Source of the DNA: Juglans regia
Taxonomy: Eukaryota > Streptophyta > Magnoliopsida > Fagales > Juglandaceae
Reading direction: 5' to 3'
Length of the DNA: 64,000 nt
NCBI RefSeq assembly: GCF_001411555.2
Contig: NC_049903.1
Span: 28,714,583 to 28,778,582 of the forward strand
Below the pieces are notes generated by a model. The model made no database searches, was not told the DNA's origin, and was given only the letters and a program-made list of their open reading frames with translations. Position numbers and translations under genes: made by a program. Shown here piece by piece: positions 33,827 to 45,341 of this stretch. Numbering within the stretch: position 1 is the first letter of the stretch; every line of letters begins with the position of its first letter.

Positions 33827-35102
33827 TACCCAACCTGAGGATCAGAGATCTTGAGAATTGGGTTCAATAGGAAAAACGAATCATATGATGGTCATAAGAA
33901 ATGCACTACTTATTTTATTTATCATTCATATGATGTGAGTGCATTTATCCTGTAATGTTATGGGGATGAGTTTTGGGAGAAACTCTTAATGAATTTCTAT
34001 AGTTCTTATGAGTAGAGTGTAAGAAGTACAGGAGCACCCTTGACAGATTTCACATATGTTTGTGTGAGAGTGGGGCCGCTCTCTATGAGATTTGGGTTTA
34101 TTTTCAAATATACTCATAAAACCGAGATGAGTACAAGGCCGTAATGTGCTGGCTAATAAAACTCATGTTAATACCTGGATTACTATGTGTGAGCAATAAT
34201 TCTTTATTTCACCTAAGTAGTCATAGTTCAAGTCTAAAACTCATACTGAATCTGGAGTAAAGATTTTTATTGCAATAAGTGAGAGTTCAATGCAGAGCAC
34301 TCTTTCATGATACGTAATAATCATTCTTTGTCTAGAAGTAGTTCTCTAATATTTTTATTTTTATTTTATTAAAAAATAGTGGGAGAATGTTGGTATTTTT
34401 TAATAAATAGTATTTATCAATAACGTTCATCTCTTTAAATTGGTTGTATTTAATGTTTTAGTTGCTCAATTGTTTTTTAAATGTTCATTATCGTCCGTTT
34501 TACAACCAAGCCGTTTGAACTTTAATTTTATCAGTTAATTTCTTACCGGCTCTTAGTTAATGGTCCTTAAGTTTCAGCCGTTGGTTTTTTCTTTTTGATT
34601 TGGTAGTGGCTGATTGTTCATTCTGCCATTTTTTGGAAATATGTTACTTAATTTATTCATCATTTCATTGCACAACTATGAGTGTATTTGATTTGTTTTA
34701 AATATTGATGGAGGTTGGCGGCCGTCAAGTGTCGATCTTTTCATTTCAGTGTGGTGTTGTTTTTTCCGTACAATATTATAGAAAAAATTAGTAGAAGTGT
34801 ACATAGATACTTTTCAGAGTATTTCTAGATAAAATAAATGTGTATTTTTTGAGTGTTGGTTTGGAATCAACCACTTGTGTAGAGTAGGCTTGAGTCATAT
34901 GACGATCAGTTGGACTGTTATATTTTGAATGAGTCAAATCAAGATGAGTTCTGTTACACCGGTTAATTTAAGATTTTATACACTGCAGAGGGCTTGAATC
35001 TCTTTAAAGAGAGCGAAATTTCCGTACCTTAGTCTAAACTGATTTCGTTTGAATATTAATTTCATTATAATTTTTATTATATTATTATATATTTCATCAA
35101 CA
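33827..35102 (+). mobile_element. copia-type 3' end with LTR, inserted in the dispersed repeat
   Basis: Comparison with 62494-63075 shows about 1.28 kb of extra sequence here. Within it AGTGGGAGAA, a polypurine tract, is followed at 34387 by TGTTGGTATTTTTT, the start of a 3' LTR that probably ends at 35102 (...CATCAACA). The part before it (33827-34386) has no coding frame and may be 3' untranslated or older LTR sequence. No target duplication was found, so the 5' part is truncated. Confidence 0.55.
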
Positions 35103-37437
35103 CTCTTAATATAATACATTAGATCGTACATATAGTTTTTGCATCGTAAAGTTTATATGATAGATCAAATCCAACCATAATTATATGCGAGTTTTATTAT
35201 TGTAATTCTCTTTGTATGCTTAACATTTCATTTATTTTTTATTTCACTATTACTAAAGATATCTCACCACCGACATATTCTGGAAAATGTATATTTGTAC
35301 AGCCTCTTTGTGCTATAAAGTATAAAATTGTAGAATCGTGTTGAATCAAAGTTTAGGAGTCGAAATTTCTCTATATGTTGGCCATGCCAACTCCTTTTCT
35401 TCGCAAGGACTTCGAGAGTAATTTGTAAGGGCATTTAAGAACAAATTTTCAATTAATTTGATTTTTTTATTATTATTTTTTTTTATGGATGGTAATAAAA
35501 TACTGTTACCATACCATAATGCATAGTTATATTGTTTCGTCAACTCCTTTTTCAACCAAAAATTAATAGAAAAATATATTTATAATCGTGAATTATGTAA
35601 CTACCGCATAATCGGTTTGAAAAGAATAAATAAAAGATGGGATCTACATGAACAAAATTAATTTTTTAATAGTGAACTGCACTCTTTTTCAAAACGATTA
35701 CGCGGCATTTATGTACTTTACGGTTGTATATAGAATTATTCATTCTGTCAGGAGACTGATGACCTGATGACATATGACTCAATTCTCTAAATGGAAAATT
35801 TGGGTTCGAAACCCCCCAACCCCCTTTATAAATAAATAAAAAAAAAAAAGAATTACTCATTCTTTTGTATCAAATTAAATTAGTAAACTATTAAGAAAAA
35901 TAAATGTTGAGAATTCATTTAATTTTATATGCTCATCTTATTTAATACAAAGGATTCTGTTCTCAAGTCGATGTGAAGAGTATATATAATTAAATAATTA
36001 CATAACATGATTTAATTTGATATATATATTTCAAATATTATTATTTAAGTAATAAAGATAGTATATTTTACACATTAATTTGAAAATAAAATAACTTATT
36101 TAATATTTATTCAAGATTTAAAACTTATTGAAACAGTCGTGTAAATATCAATAAATTATATAAAACCTACTATCGATTTTATATTTCTATCCATTTATTT
36201 ATTTGATTAAACTTTAGTAACTTAATCCTAGATTAATTATTTAGTGAATGAAAGAAGGGAGAAAAATGACAAAGGAGTCGGAGCAATTCCATTGGCACGT
36301 ATTCAGTAAAATATTAAAAAAAAACAAATTCTATTGACACGTGTGTATGACGTGGCAAGAGCATCTCAAGTATCAGTCATAGAGTGAGGGGCCGTAGAAT
36401 TTCAGCTTGGATTTTTGGAAGTTGGAGGAGAGAGTCCCACGTGTTCACATCCCCTCACCATTCCCCCACTAACTTTCCAAATGTCCAGAACCTCAACTAA
36501 TTCTCAAACTTGTTACATGACAATCCTCCATAAATATTTTAGATACAATTAAAATAATTATATAAAAATAAATTTATAAATTGATATAATTTAATATAAT
36601 AAAATAATTATTATTTTTATATATTTAACAATTTTATATGTAGATTGATATAATAGTATATTCATATTTCCATGAATGATATTTTTCATTGATTTTTTTT
36701 CTAACCAAGGATGTAGCGTTATTAAAGTGGTACAAATTGACGTGTATAATCATATATGTTATGAGATTCGTTTTAATGATAATAAAACGTCGAAATATAT
36801 TACGTTTTTTTAAATTGATTGATATGACAAATTTTTATATCAATAATGTATTGATAAATAAAAAGTTTTATCTATCAACTTTTGTAAATATAAATTTTTT
36901 TATTTTACAAAAGATGAGATATTATTTAATCCAAAATTCTTTACTAAGATATTTTCGAGGTCAGATTATTGTATAGAAAAGGAGAAAAAGAAAAAAAAGA
37001 GACACATCATTAATGGGAGTTAATGATCATTGATGAGGCGGCTATTATCGGCCTTCTTTCGTCAGTGATATAGGCGTACCGATTACCGAATCCCTTTAAG
37101 TGCCTTGAATAGGGGGGCCCATACATTTAAGCCACAATCAATTAAGAATGTCAGATTTCGAGTGCGTTCCACGCGAAGAGAGTCAAAACATGGGGAGCAG
37201 AGTTAATTGGCCATAACATAAAATTCTGCTGTAACTTTTATTTGTTTCAAACTTTTGAACTATTTTCCTCAAGTTTCGAAAGTGTTCTCTCTCTCTCTCT
37301 GATCTGTTTCGAAACCACCGGAGCTGAAGGAGAAGTCGAGAGGATCGATTTCAAGGAATAAATGTATTCATTTTATGAAAATTTTTGGGATGATTCATTC
37401 AATTATTTCGAAGGCCTAGCTTGAGAGTATCTTTTCT
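35103..37437. other. AT-rich upstream region of receptor 3
   Basis: 35103-35560 is the second half of the dispersed repeat shared with 62740-63075. About 36545-36665 resembles the A+T hairpin MITE at 62190. From about 37340 the sequence matches the proximal promoter of units 1 and 2. A (CT)n run lies at about 37285-37300. No gene recognised; frames here are A+T artefacts. Confidence 0.55.
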
Positions 37438-37446
37438 TATATATAC
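37438..37446 (+). promoter_or_regulatory. TATA-like box of receptor 3
   Basis: TATATATAC aligns with the boxes of units 1 and 2, so the core promoter survives in front of the pseudogene. Confidence 0.45.
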
Positions 37447-37488
37447 AAGTCTAGTCTACTACTAATCGGTTATTACTTACTCAAAAAA

Positions 37489-40400
37489 ATGGCAGCAGTC
37501 TCTCTTTCCATTTCTATATCAATAGTAGCATGGGCTATCTGGATTTTATTATGCGGAAAGTATTTGGATAATGCACTTCACCAGCTACTTAAACAGGCCA
37601 AAGCTTTGCAGGAGACTGGGTGGTGGCTGTCCACTACTGCCCTAGCCAGTAGTAATTATTCAAGTGCTTGCCACTGGGATGGTATCACTTGCAATGTTGG
37701 TGGAAGCGTCACAACCATCGATAGATCTTTTCAAAGTTTGGGAGGTCAGTTGATCAAACTTAACTTCTCTTTCTTTCCAAATTTAGTTAGTCTTGATCTT
37801 CAAGAGAACAACCTTACGGGGCTCATCCCACTTGAGATAGGGATGTTAAAAAATCTAACCGATTTTAACCTTACTTGGAACTTGCTCATCGGTCCAATCC
37901 CTACCACTCTGAGCCATTTAACTAATTAGAGATTTTTAGACCTTCATCAGAATCAGATCAATGGATCCATTCCTCCGGAAATAGGAATGTTGAAAAATCT
38001 AATCACTTTATACCTTTCTTCGAACATACTCGTCGATCCAATCCCTTTCACGCTGGGCTATTTAATTAATTTGAGATATTTAGTCCTGTACCAAAACAAA
38101 ATCAATGGATCCATTCCCTCCAAAAAATGGATGCTAAAAAATCTAACCTATTTAGACCTTGGTTCAAATATGCTCGTCAGTCCATTCCCTTCCACTCTGG
38201 GCCATTTAACTAATTTGATATACTTAACCCTTAATCAGAATAAAATCAATGGATCTATTCCCTCCGAAATAGGAATGCTGAAAAGTCTAACCTATTTAGA
38301 CCTTGGTTCGAACATGTTCGTCGGTCCAATCCCTCTCATTTGGGATAATTTAACTTATTTAGAATATTTAGACCTTAGTGTAAACTACTTAACTGGAAGC
38401 ATTCCCCATCACAAGGATAATCTTTATTGGGTGAAATATGTTAACCTTAGTCATAACTTTATTAAATGAGAAATACCCATTGCATTTGGGAGTGTTGTAG
38501 TAGCCCGATTTTGGATTTTAGCTACAATAACCTTACGGGCCATATCCCCCCTTCTCTCATTTATATAAAAGCAATTGACTTGTCATACAATTCTTTGAAG
38601 GGTCAAATTCCAGACGGTTTTGATCGGCATCATAAATCCCACACATTAACTGGCAATAGGGATTTATGCGGCCAATTCAATATTTTTCCTCCATGTCCCA
38701 AAAGCAAAAAATCAATTGTAACCAAAATAAAAATTTTTGCTCCCATCACCACTTTCCTCGAACTCCTAGTTATTGGGGGTATTCTCTTATCTCGTTGTGT
38801 GTTCAAGGAAAATCAGTTTGAGTTAAGAGAATCTAAGAATGGAAACTTATTCTCGATATGGAATTATGACAGACATATTGCATATGAAGACATCATTGAA
38901 GCAACTAAAGATTTTGACATCAGATATTGCATTGGAACCGGTAGTTATGGCAGCATTTATAGAGCAGAGTTACCAAGCAGAAATGTGGTTGCCTTAAAGA
39001 AACTTCATCAGAGAGAGGCTGACAATCCAGTTTTCTATAGGAGTTTTATAAATGAGGTAAGGGTATTAACTGAGATTCGACATCGAAATATTGTGAAGCC
39101 ACATGGGTTCTGTGTACATAAAAGATGCAGATTTTTAATTTATAAGTACATGGAAAGGGGAAGCCTATTTTGTGTCCTAAGAAACGTTGATGAAGTTATG
39201 GAACTGGATTGGAGCAAGAGGGTAAACATCATCAAAGACACAGCACGCGCTTTATCTTACATGCATCATGAATGCATCCAGACAATTGTTCATAGAGATA
39301 TATCATCCAACAACATTTTGCTGAACTCCGAATTCCAAGGTTTTATATTTGACTTTGAAACTGCTAAACTCCTTGATCCTGACTCCTCCAATCAAACATT
39401 GGTTGTTGGCACTTATGGTTATATTGCTCCAGGTAAATTATTAATTGGTTATTTCTACCACATCAATGTCATTTAAATTATTTTTAATTAAGAATATTGA
39501 ATACGATTATTCCATTAGTCATGTGTCTAAATATTTTTTAAGATTATTTTTCATTACTTTTTTTGTCAAATTTACAATTTATGAACCGTTATCACCAATT
39601 AAGCTAAAAGGATATTGAGTTGATAAAACTAAAAAGACATATAATAAAATCTAATATCCCAATAATCTTAAATTATAAATTTAATTATATATATTTGTCC
39701 TTCATTTAATTATATGTTTAGCAAAATCACATATGTTATTTAATAATAATACATTTGGACAGTGGGATATGAAACCATATCGGAATAGTTTGCAATTAGC
39801 AATAATATAATAATATAGTAGCTTCCTATAATCAAATCATATCCTCTACTGGAATAAAAATTAAAAAAATAAATAGTTGAAGATAGAACCTATTTTTGTG
39901 AACTTTGTTTATTTTTTAGAATATTATATAATGAAGTTGTCATGTCTTTATATTCCCTCTTTAAAAGACTTGTATTTTGAAAACTAAAGATTATTATCAA
40001 TAACTTGATTAAATATTATTCTTCATTCAATAATTTTACTGTTAGATTAAAATTATCAAATTAATTAGATGTATTACTGTTCATTGATCGTATTTAGTCA
40101 TTCTCAATGTTTTTTTCTTTTTCTATAGAGTTTGCCTACACGATGACAGTTACTGAAAAATGCAATGTATATAGCTTTGGAGTGGTGGCATTAGAAGTAT
40201 TAATGGGAAGTCATCCGAGAGAACTCTTGTCCTCATTATCATCATCATCATCATCATCATCTCAAAATATGATGCTAAATGAAATATTAGACCAACGCCT
40301 ACTACCTCCAAATCGTCTAATTGGACAAGAGATTTTGCTTATCGCTACAATAGCATTTGCATGCCTGCACACTCAGCCAAAGTCTCGGCCTACAATGAAA

Positions 40401-40523
40401 TGTGTGTCACAAGAATTTCTCTTTTGCAGGAAGCTGAATGTCATACCCTTGACTACAGTTTCACTCCCACAATTGAGGAAACACGCATCATATATGGCAG
40501 GATCAGGATTTACTTATTGTTAG
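37489..40523 (+). pseudogene. MIK2-like LRR receptor kinase, copy 3, dead
   Basis: It has the same two-exon plan as copies 1 and 2: 37489-39432, a 696-bp intron and 40129-40523. The signal peptide, cap (CHWDGITC), many LRRs, membrane segment and kinase are recognisable. Damage is a TAG at 37927-37929 (TTG in the parent), a TGA at 38467-38469 (GGA in the parent) and a one-base deletion near 38490-38510. In the kinase DFG has become DFE (39351-39359), so magnesium binding would be lost even if translated, while HRD and the glycine loop (GTGSYGS) remain. Exon 2 has four extra serines from TCA expansion. LRR modules repeat every 144 bp at 37889, 38033, 38177 and 38321. A separate signal-peptide LRR fragment of 146 residues could be made before the first stop. 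Confidence 0.9.
37889..38464 (+). repeat. 144-bp LRR modules in receptor 3
   Basis: Module starts at 37889, 38033, 38177 and 38321 are spaced exactly 144 bp apart. The modules have diverged more from each other than in receptor 2. Confidence 0.9.
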
Positions 40524-42009
40524 GGTGTTTTGTGTGCTCTCAAGGTGTTGTTTACATTTCTCGATCTTTTTTCAAGAAAAATATTATTTGTAAACATTCT
40601 AAATTACCCCATAAACCTAGAGTACTCACTGTTCAAGGTTGGAAGCAGCTGGAATAAAATAGTGCTGGTGTGTTTGTATGAGTTAAGTGTGCAAATAGAA
40701 AATAGAAATGAATTAAGTAAAATCTGATAGAGAATTTCAGCAAATTCATCATTTCTTCTTCATGATGAACAACAAGCTTTCAAAATATCTTTGATGTCAG
40801 GATCATCCCCAGCTTCTTTGTCCTAATCAAAAAGAAATAAACAAATTTTACAACTAATTAGAGTAGTACCTAGCATAAAAGCTTAGAACTTTAAAATCTT
40901 TAGTGGAGTCTTTTGATACTCCACTCTGATCTTCATTTTATAAGAAATTATATTTAGATAAGGTTATAGGAAGTGTAAAAATATACAAGTTATTTTATCT
41001 GTGGTTTAGGAACAAAAGGAAATCATTGATCAATAACAAATATATCACAATAGTCATATTGATGATTAACCATGTTCTGGGCATGAAGACAAAAGAGAAA
41101 GGTGACAGGTTATGATGAGGAACTTAATTACCTTATGAACGTATGAGATGTTAGTTTTGCCAGGACCTACAACTATAATTCCACCTTGTTGCTTAAGAAA
41201 CAACAAACTATCACTTGTTAATTTTAAAAAAGGAAAAAGAATCATGAGTAAGAAAAAAGTATTTTCTACCCTTATAGCAGACAACTCATATTTGACAAGC
41301 TTAGCAAAAATAGATAAAGATCATTAAACCAACTGTCTTATTGAAGGCAAGCCTTATAATCTATATACTTTCATACTCTTTTTTTTTTTCAATTTACCCA
41401 TTAGTGTAGAGTCAATTGTTGCCAGATTTCTTTGGTGGCTTCCTCGGGATCTTGTTTAAGCCAACAAGGGGATTTAGTTGTGATGGATCTAAATTCTATT
41501 GATAATACCATTAAGTCAAGTCAGGATGCAGGTTTCGTTGATAGTTGCTAGGAGTTCAAGAAAAGCACATAAGCGGGTTTTTTGATCTCATCATAAAAAA
41601 AAAAAAAATGGACACAGTAGTTGCAACAAGATGATTTTACAAACCAAACACCTCTAGTCATGGTGTCCTTTTCAAATGAACGCTTTAGGTCTTGTCGATA
41701 ACCTTCCATGTATAACTTATTATCTTAAGACTTGCCTGTAGTGTCATAGAAACAACTAAACTAAGAATTCTTAGATGCAATCACAAAGTGCTAATTTTCA
41801 CAAACAACTTATGTAAGCCACAAGTAAAACTAGAGTTATCAAAAAGGGATTTTCGCATACTTAGGAGTAAATGTAGTTGAAACCCCTGAGACAAAGTGTA
41901 AAGCCTCATACGACGAGTGGGTCGTGTCGGCATAAACTTCTAAAATGAACAACAAGTTTTATTAGCAGGCTGCAAATTTAAGACACATTACAATTTTTTA
42001 TGTTGGGAA

Positions 42010-42480
42010 GTATAGACTCCACAACATAAAATTGAATAGATTTCTCTTTCATTCTTTTACACCCTGCTTTGATGAGTAGTAAGGTCTTTCCACAATGCAT
42101 GTTACTTTTTAACAACATAAATGACACCATTATTGCTGCCATCACAACACCTTCACCTTCACCATCTCATACTCATCATTATCACATTATTGTTGATATC
42201 ATCATCATCAATTCGCAATCAAACAATGGTTCAATATCCACACAGATTTCTACAGCATAAAATTGAACAGATTTCTCTTCATTCTTTTACACCCCTGCTT
42301 TGATGAGTAATAAGGCATTTTCACAATATAGGGTGCTCTACAACAATAAGAATGACACTGGCATTGCTGCCATCACCAAACCTTCACCTTCTCATCCTCA
42401 TCATTATCACATTATTGCATTATCATCATCATTAATTGACAACACAAACAATGGTTTCATATCCACACAGGCCCATTTAT
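42010..42480. repeat. ~240-bp tandem repeat, two copies, unit 3
   Basis: Same repeat as 26480-26935. The copies start near 42020 and 42255 and contain 'ccatcaccaaaccttcacc' or close variants and 'catcatcatcaatt' stretches. Confidence 0.8.
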
Positions 42481-42729
42481 TATAGCGTAATTGAAATATC
42501 AAGATATAAACACTATAAGAACATAAACATTAACAAGAAATTTAAAAAGAAAACAAAATGGAATCAAAAGTGCACATGTACTTGACCCATGGACACCATC
42601 TCATCTTCATGTTTCCATTTTACTCCATTGACAGTAAAACCAAAATAAAACTTGATGTACCACTACTGATGTAATAGAATTGATTTAGCATTCAAATTCT
42701 TCAAAAACATACAAATTCTTCATAAACAA

Positions 42730-42989
42730 ATTGGGAATGGCTTGTTTGCGGGAGAATTAATTTGCTTGTAGCAACGCTACTGTTTTTGGGGCTCAGTTTT
42801 TTATTGGTGTTGTTTTTTATTTTTTAATGGTGTGGAGAATAGGGATAGTTTTGATTATTGTTTATTTGTTAATTCCTTGGGACTTGGCTGTTACAACGGT
42901 ATTCCTCCGCCATAAGTGAGGGTTTTTTAATAAAATTGGGAGGGATTCATTCGTGGACATTTGACCTCGTCTATTGATGAAAAAAAAAA
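42730..42989 (+). mobile_element. LINE 3' end, 5'-truncated
   Basis: It ends in poly(A) at 42980-42989. The stretch 'gtattcctccgccataagtg' plus 'taataaaattg' matches the 3' untranslated end of the LINE at 45177-51309 in opposite orientation. The start is approximate. The flank at 42990 ('cacctaattattg') is the start of the 2.65-kb repeat. Confidence 0.6.
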
Positions 42990-43139
42990 CACCTAATTAT
43001 TGTATACTTAATTCATCTATTAAGTCTTACTGAAGCAAGTATCAACAGTTCAATTAATCATTAGTACATACCTGATCAATACTACCAAGTCCAATTACAA
43101 CCAAAGTCACACTTGATACATCCATTATATCCTGTCAAC

Positions 43140-44465
43140 ATATCATTTATATCAGTAAAACATTGACATAAGCACTTCCCACTTATAGCTTTAAACCAAC
43201 AAAAATTAACGGGGAAGATGCCAATAAGTTATTAAGTCTTTCCTTTTTACTACCTCTAGGGGTACGAGGGTGTAACCAGAAGTGGCTTCCCTACCTAGAT
43301 GTGAACATAGTAGCACCCTACTAGTTGGGAACCGAACAAGAGTGGCCTAGATGGAGAGAAGCCTGTGACACTCCTTCAAGTCGAGTTTGAACCACAACTT
43401 CGACCCTAGCCCTCCTAGGGAATTCAATGAAACCTTAGATAGCTCATACTTATAGTCTAAGGTTAATCCATATTCGGATTTGAGCTTAGGATCTAGTACA
43501 TGTCAAACTACTTAAGCATAACCCAAGAAGTATTGGTAGGTAATTAAGTCTTCTATAGGCTACATGAACTCATCCTAAAGCCAACTATGTATTGCCCTCC
43601 CTTGGAGACATACATTCAATTGACTTGAAGTTGGTAGTGATGTAAAATAAAAGTTTTTCATCTTCCCAAATCCAACAATTTTTAATTAGTATCGACGTTT
43701 TCATCTATTTTATGCCCCTCAACAATCCTATCCTAATAGATAGTAGCTAGTTTTGTTGTTAAGAGCGTTCACATTGATTTATGCATATGCATATACAAAA
43801 GCACCTCTTTTAGAGATCCACTTTGCCATTCAAGCAAAACTCACACATTGACTTATGCATATTTGAAGTAAAATAATAATAAAATATTATTATTTTATTA
43901 TTACTAATTTTTTGCCTAATTTTTTTTATAGAGTTTGCAATTAGCACGTACTAGGTTAATACATGTATTGTTTTAATAAATTCAATTAGCATCCAAAGAA
44001 ATTCCATTAGCACCAAGTATATGTATTAACCTGTACTCAAAACTTGTACATGTATTAGCACCCAATACATGTATTAATACAATTTCATACATCCAAATTT
44101 AGCAATTCCATATATAATGAAATACATCAAATTTATATACACCAAAAATGAATCTCATGTGCTCATAAACAGCACATATTAACATGTACTCAAAACTTAC
44201 ATGTGACTAATATCAACTTCATAATTCTGTGCTCAAAAAAAGTTTGTAATGTCAACTTAATACAAATTCCATGTATCAAAATCAACTTGATACAAGTTCC
44301 AAAAATTTGATTTTGATACAAATTCATTACAATACAAATTTCTCCAAGATCATTACAATACAAATTTCCAGCAACAGAAGAGAATGAAAATAGTCTAGAA
44401 TACACCAAAGCAACTACCAAGGACCTTTGGCTTAAAGATGAGGCCACCAAGGTGTAAAGCAACAA
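43140..44465. other. non-coding part of the 2.65-kb repeat, copy A
   Basis: Contains an 'aagcctgtgacactccttcaa' block of unknown origin (about 43240-43460), repeated at about 52050-52290 and 54700-54930. A Harbinger-like terminus, TTAAGAGCGTTCACATTG, lies near 43760. A zone of 'agtacatgtattaa' motifs is at 43930-44100. No gene. Confidence 0.5.
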
Positions 44466-44487
44466 CAATATCTAGCAACCACCAACA

Positions 44488-44650
44488 AATCCTCCATCAA
44501 CTCCACCACCAGCAAGCAGCAACAAAAGCCAGCATTGGCATTAGGTCCTCCAACGGCTCCACCACTATCAAGTAGCAACAAAACCCAGTAACCACCAACA
44601 ATTCCTCCAGCAGCTCCACCACCAGCAAGCGGCAAGAAAAAGCAAACCCC
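44488..44650. repeat. ~60-bp minisatellite, copy A
   Basis: Three imperfect copies beginning 'cctcca(t/a/g)c...ctccacc', spaced about 60 and 57 bp. The same minisatellite is at about 53296-53445. The glycine-rich frames on the - strand are by-products of it. Confidence 0.8.
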
Positions 44651-44787
44651 ACCAACAACAAAATTCACCAAATCAATTGGTACCCACACACCACCAACCA
44701 CCAACAAAATACAGTTCCATATAGAGGTACAAAAATTGATTTCTATTTTATAGTAACCAGCAATACAACAATACTTAAAACATGTCA

Positions 44788-45176
44788 CTACAGTAAAAAA
44801 AATATATCAAAAACTGCACAAAACAAAGCATACAACCATGTACGAGATATTGTCTTATTCATTTGTTCTTCAATTATTTCCATTTGAAGATTATGAAAAT
44901 ACTCTTGCTGCACAGAATTCATGGAACCAATATCCAATTTCATAATTTCTATATCAGTGTTCCTGTTCTTTTGAGCTAATATTATAGATCTTTCTTCTTG
45001 AGACTTAATTTCGATTTCAACATTTCTCTTCTTAACAGCCAATAACTCATAATTGTGATTGTCTAACCTCATTATTGATTCTTTTCTCTCCAACATATGA
45101 ATCTTTCTATCATGTGTCATTTCCCTTAAGGTGTCACTAAATTCATTATCTTCTCTTTTCCTAGCATAGAAGCATT
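44788..45176 (-). pseudogene. Harbinger-type Myb/SANT ORF, C-terminal part (split by LINE)
   Basis: The - strand frame encodes a charged helical tail (MTHDRKIHMLERKESIMRL, KSQEERSIILAQKKR-like, QQEYFHNLQMEIIEEQ). It resembles the NAM-associated C-terminal domain of plant ORF1-like proteins of PIF/Harbinger elements. The reading continues at 51318 beyond the LINE, where the DNA-binding half lies. Copy B (53629-54190) shows the uninterrupted order. Confidence 0.6.
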
Positions 45177-45341
45177 TTTTGTTTTAATTAAAGAGTTAGG
45201 GTCACATGTCCAATAGTGACCCCTCCTCAATTTTATTAATAAACCCTCACTTTTGGCGGAGGAATACCATGGATTACAATAAACTCACTATTTTCCCAAA
45301 AAACTTTACAATGTATTAAATACAACAACAACAAAAATCAA

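Larger units (their letters stand above)
40760..43131 (-). pseudogene. peroxiredoxin-like gene, unit 3
   Basis: The exons are 43072-43131 (DIMDVSSVTLVVIGLG), 41861-41939, 41645-41735, 41132-41192 and 40760-40822 (intact DKEAGDDPDIKDILKACC and stop). This unit keeps one more 5' exon than units 1 and 2. Two exons have each lost one base. The acceptor before the 41132-41192 exon has changed from TTAG/G to TTAAG, which would move the splice by one base. The exon carrying FKGE is missing, and a LINE fragment lies between 42730 and 42989. It resembles AAED1/PRXL2-type thioredoxin-like proteins. Dead. Confidence 0.7.

Noticed and set aside
36689..36976. 95-codon Ile/Phe/Leu-rich frame
   Set aside because: It is an A+T-rich artefact with no homologous frame in the other unit flanks.
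43220..43470. tRNA-derived SINE or tRNA
   Set aside because: A GGTTCAAACTC box-B-like stretch is present on the - strand, but I see no box A at the right distance and no cloverleaf. Its three copies are explained by the tandem repeat.
44465..44650. CRISPR-like array
   Set aside because: The repeats are directly adjacent imperfect minisatellite units in a plant genome, without spacer structure.
44432..44788. Gly/Val-rich 118-codon frame
   Set aside because: It is the - strand reading of a 60-bp minisatellite, and the copy at 53278-53526 has other frame lengths.
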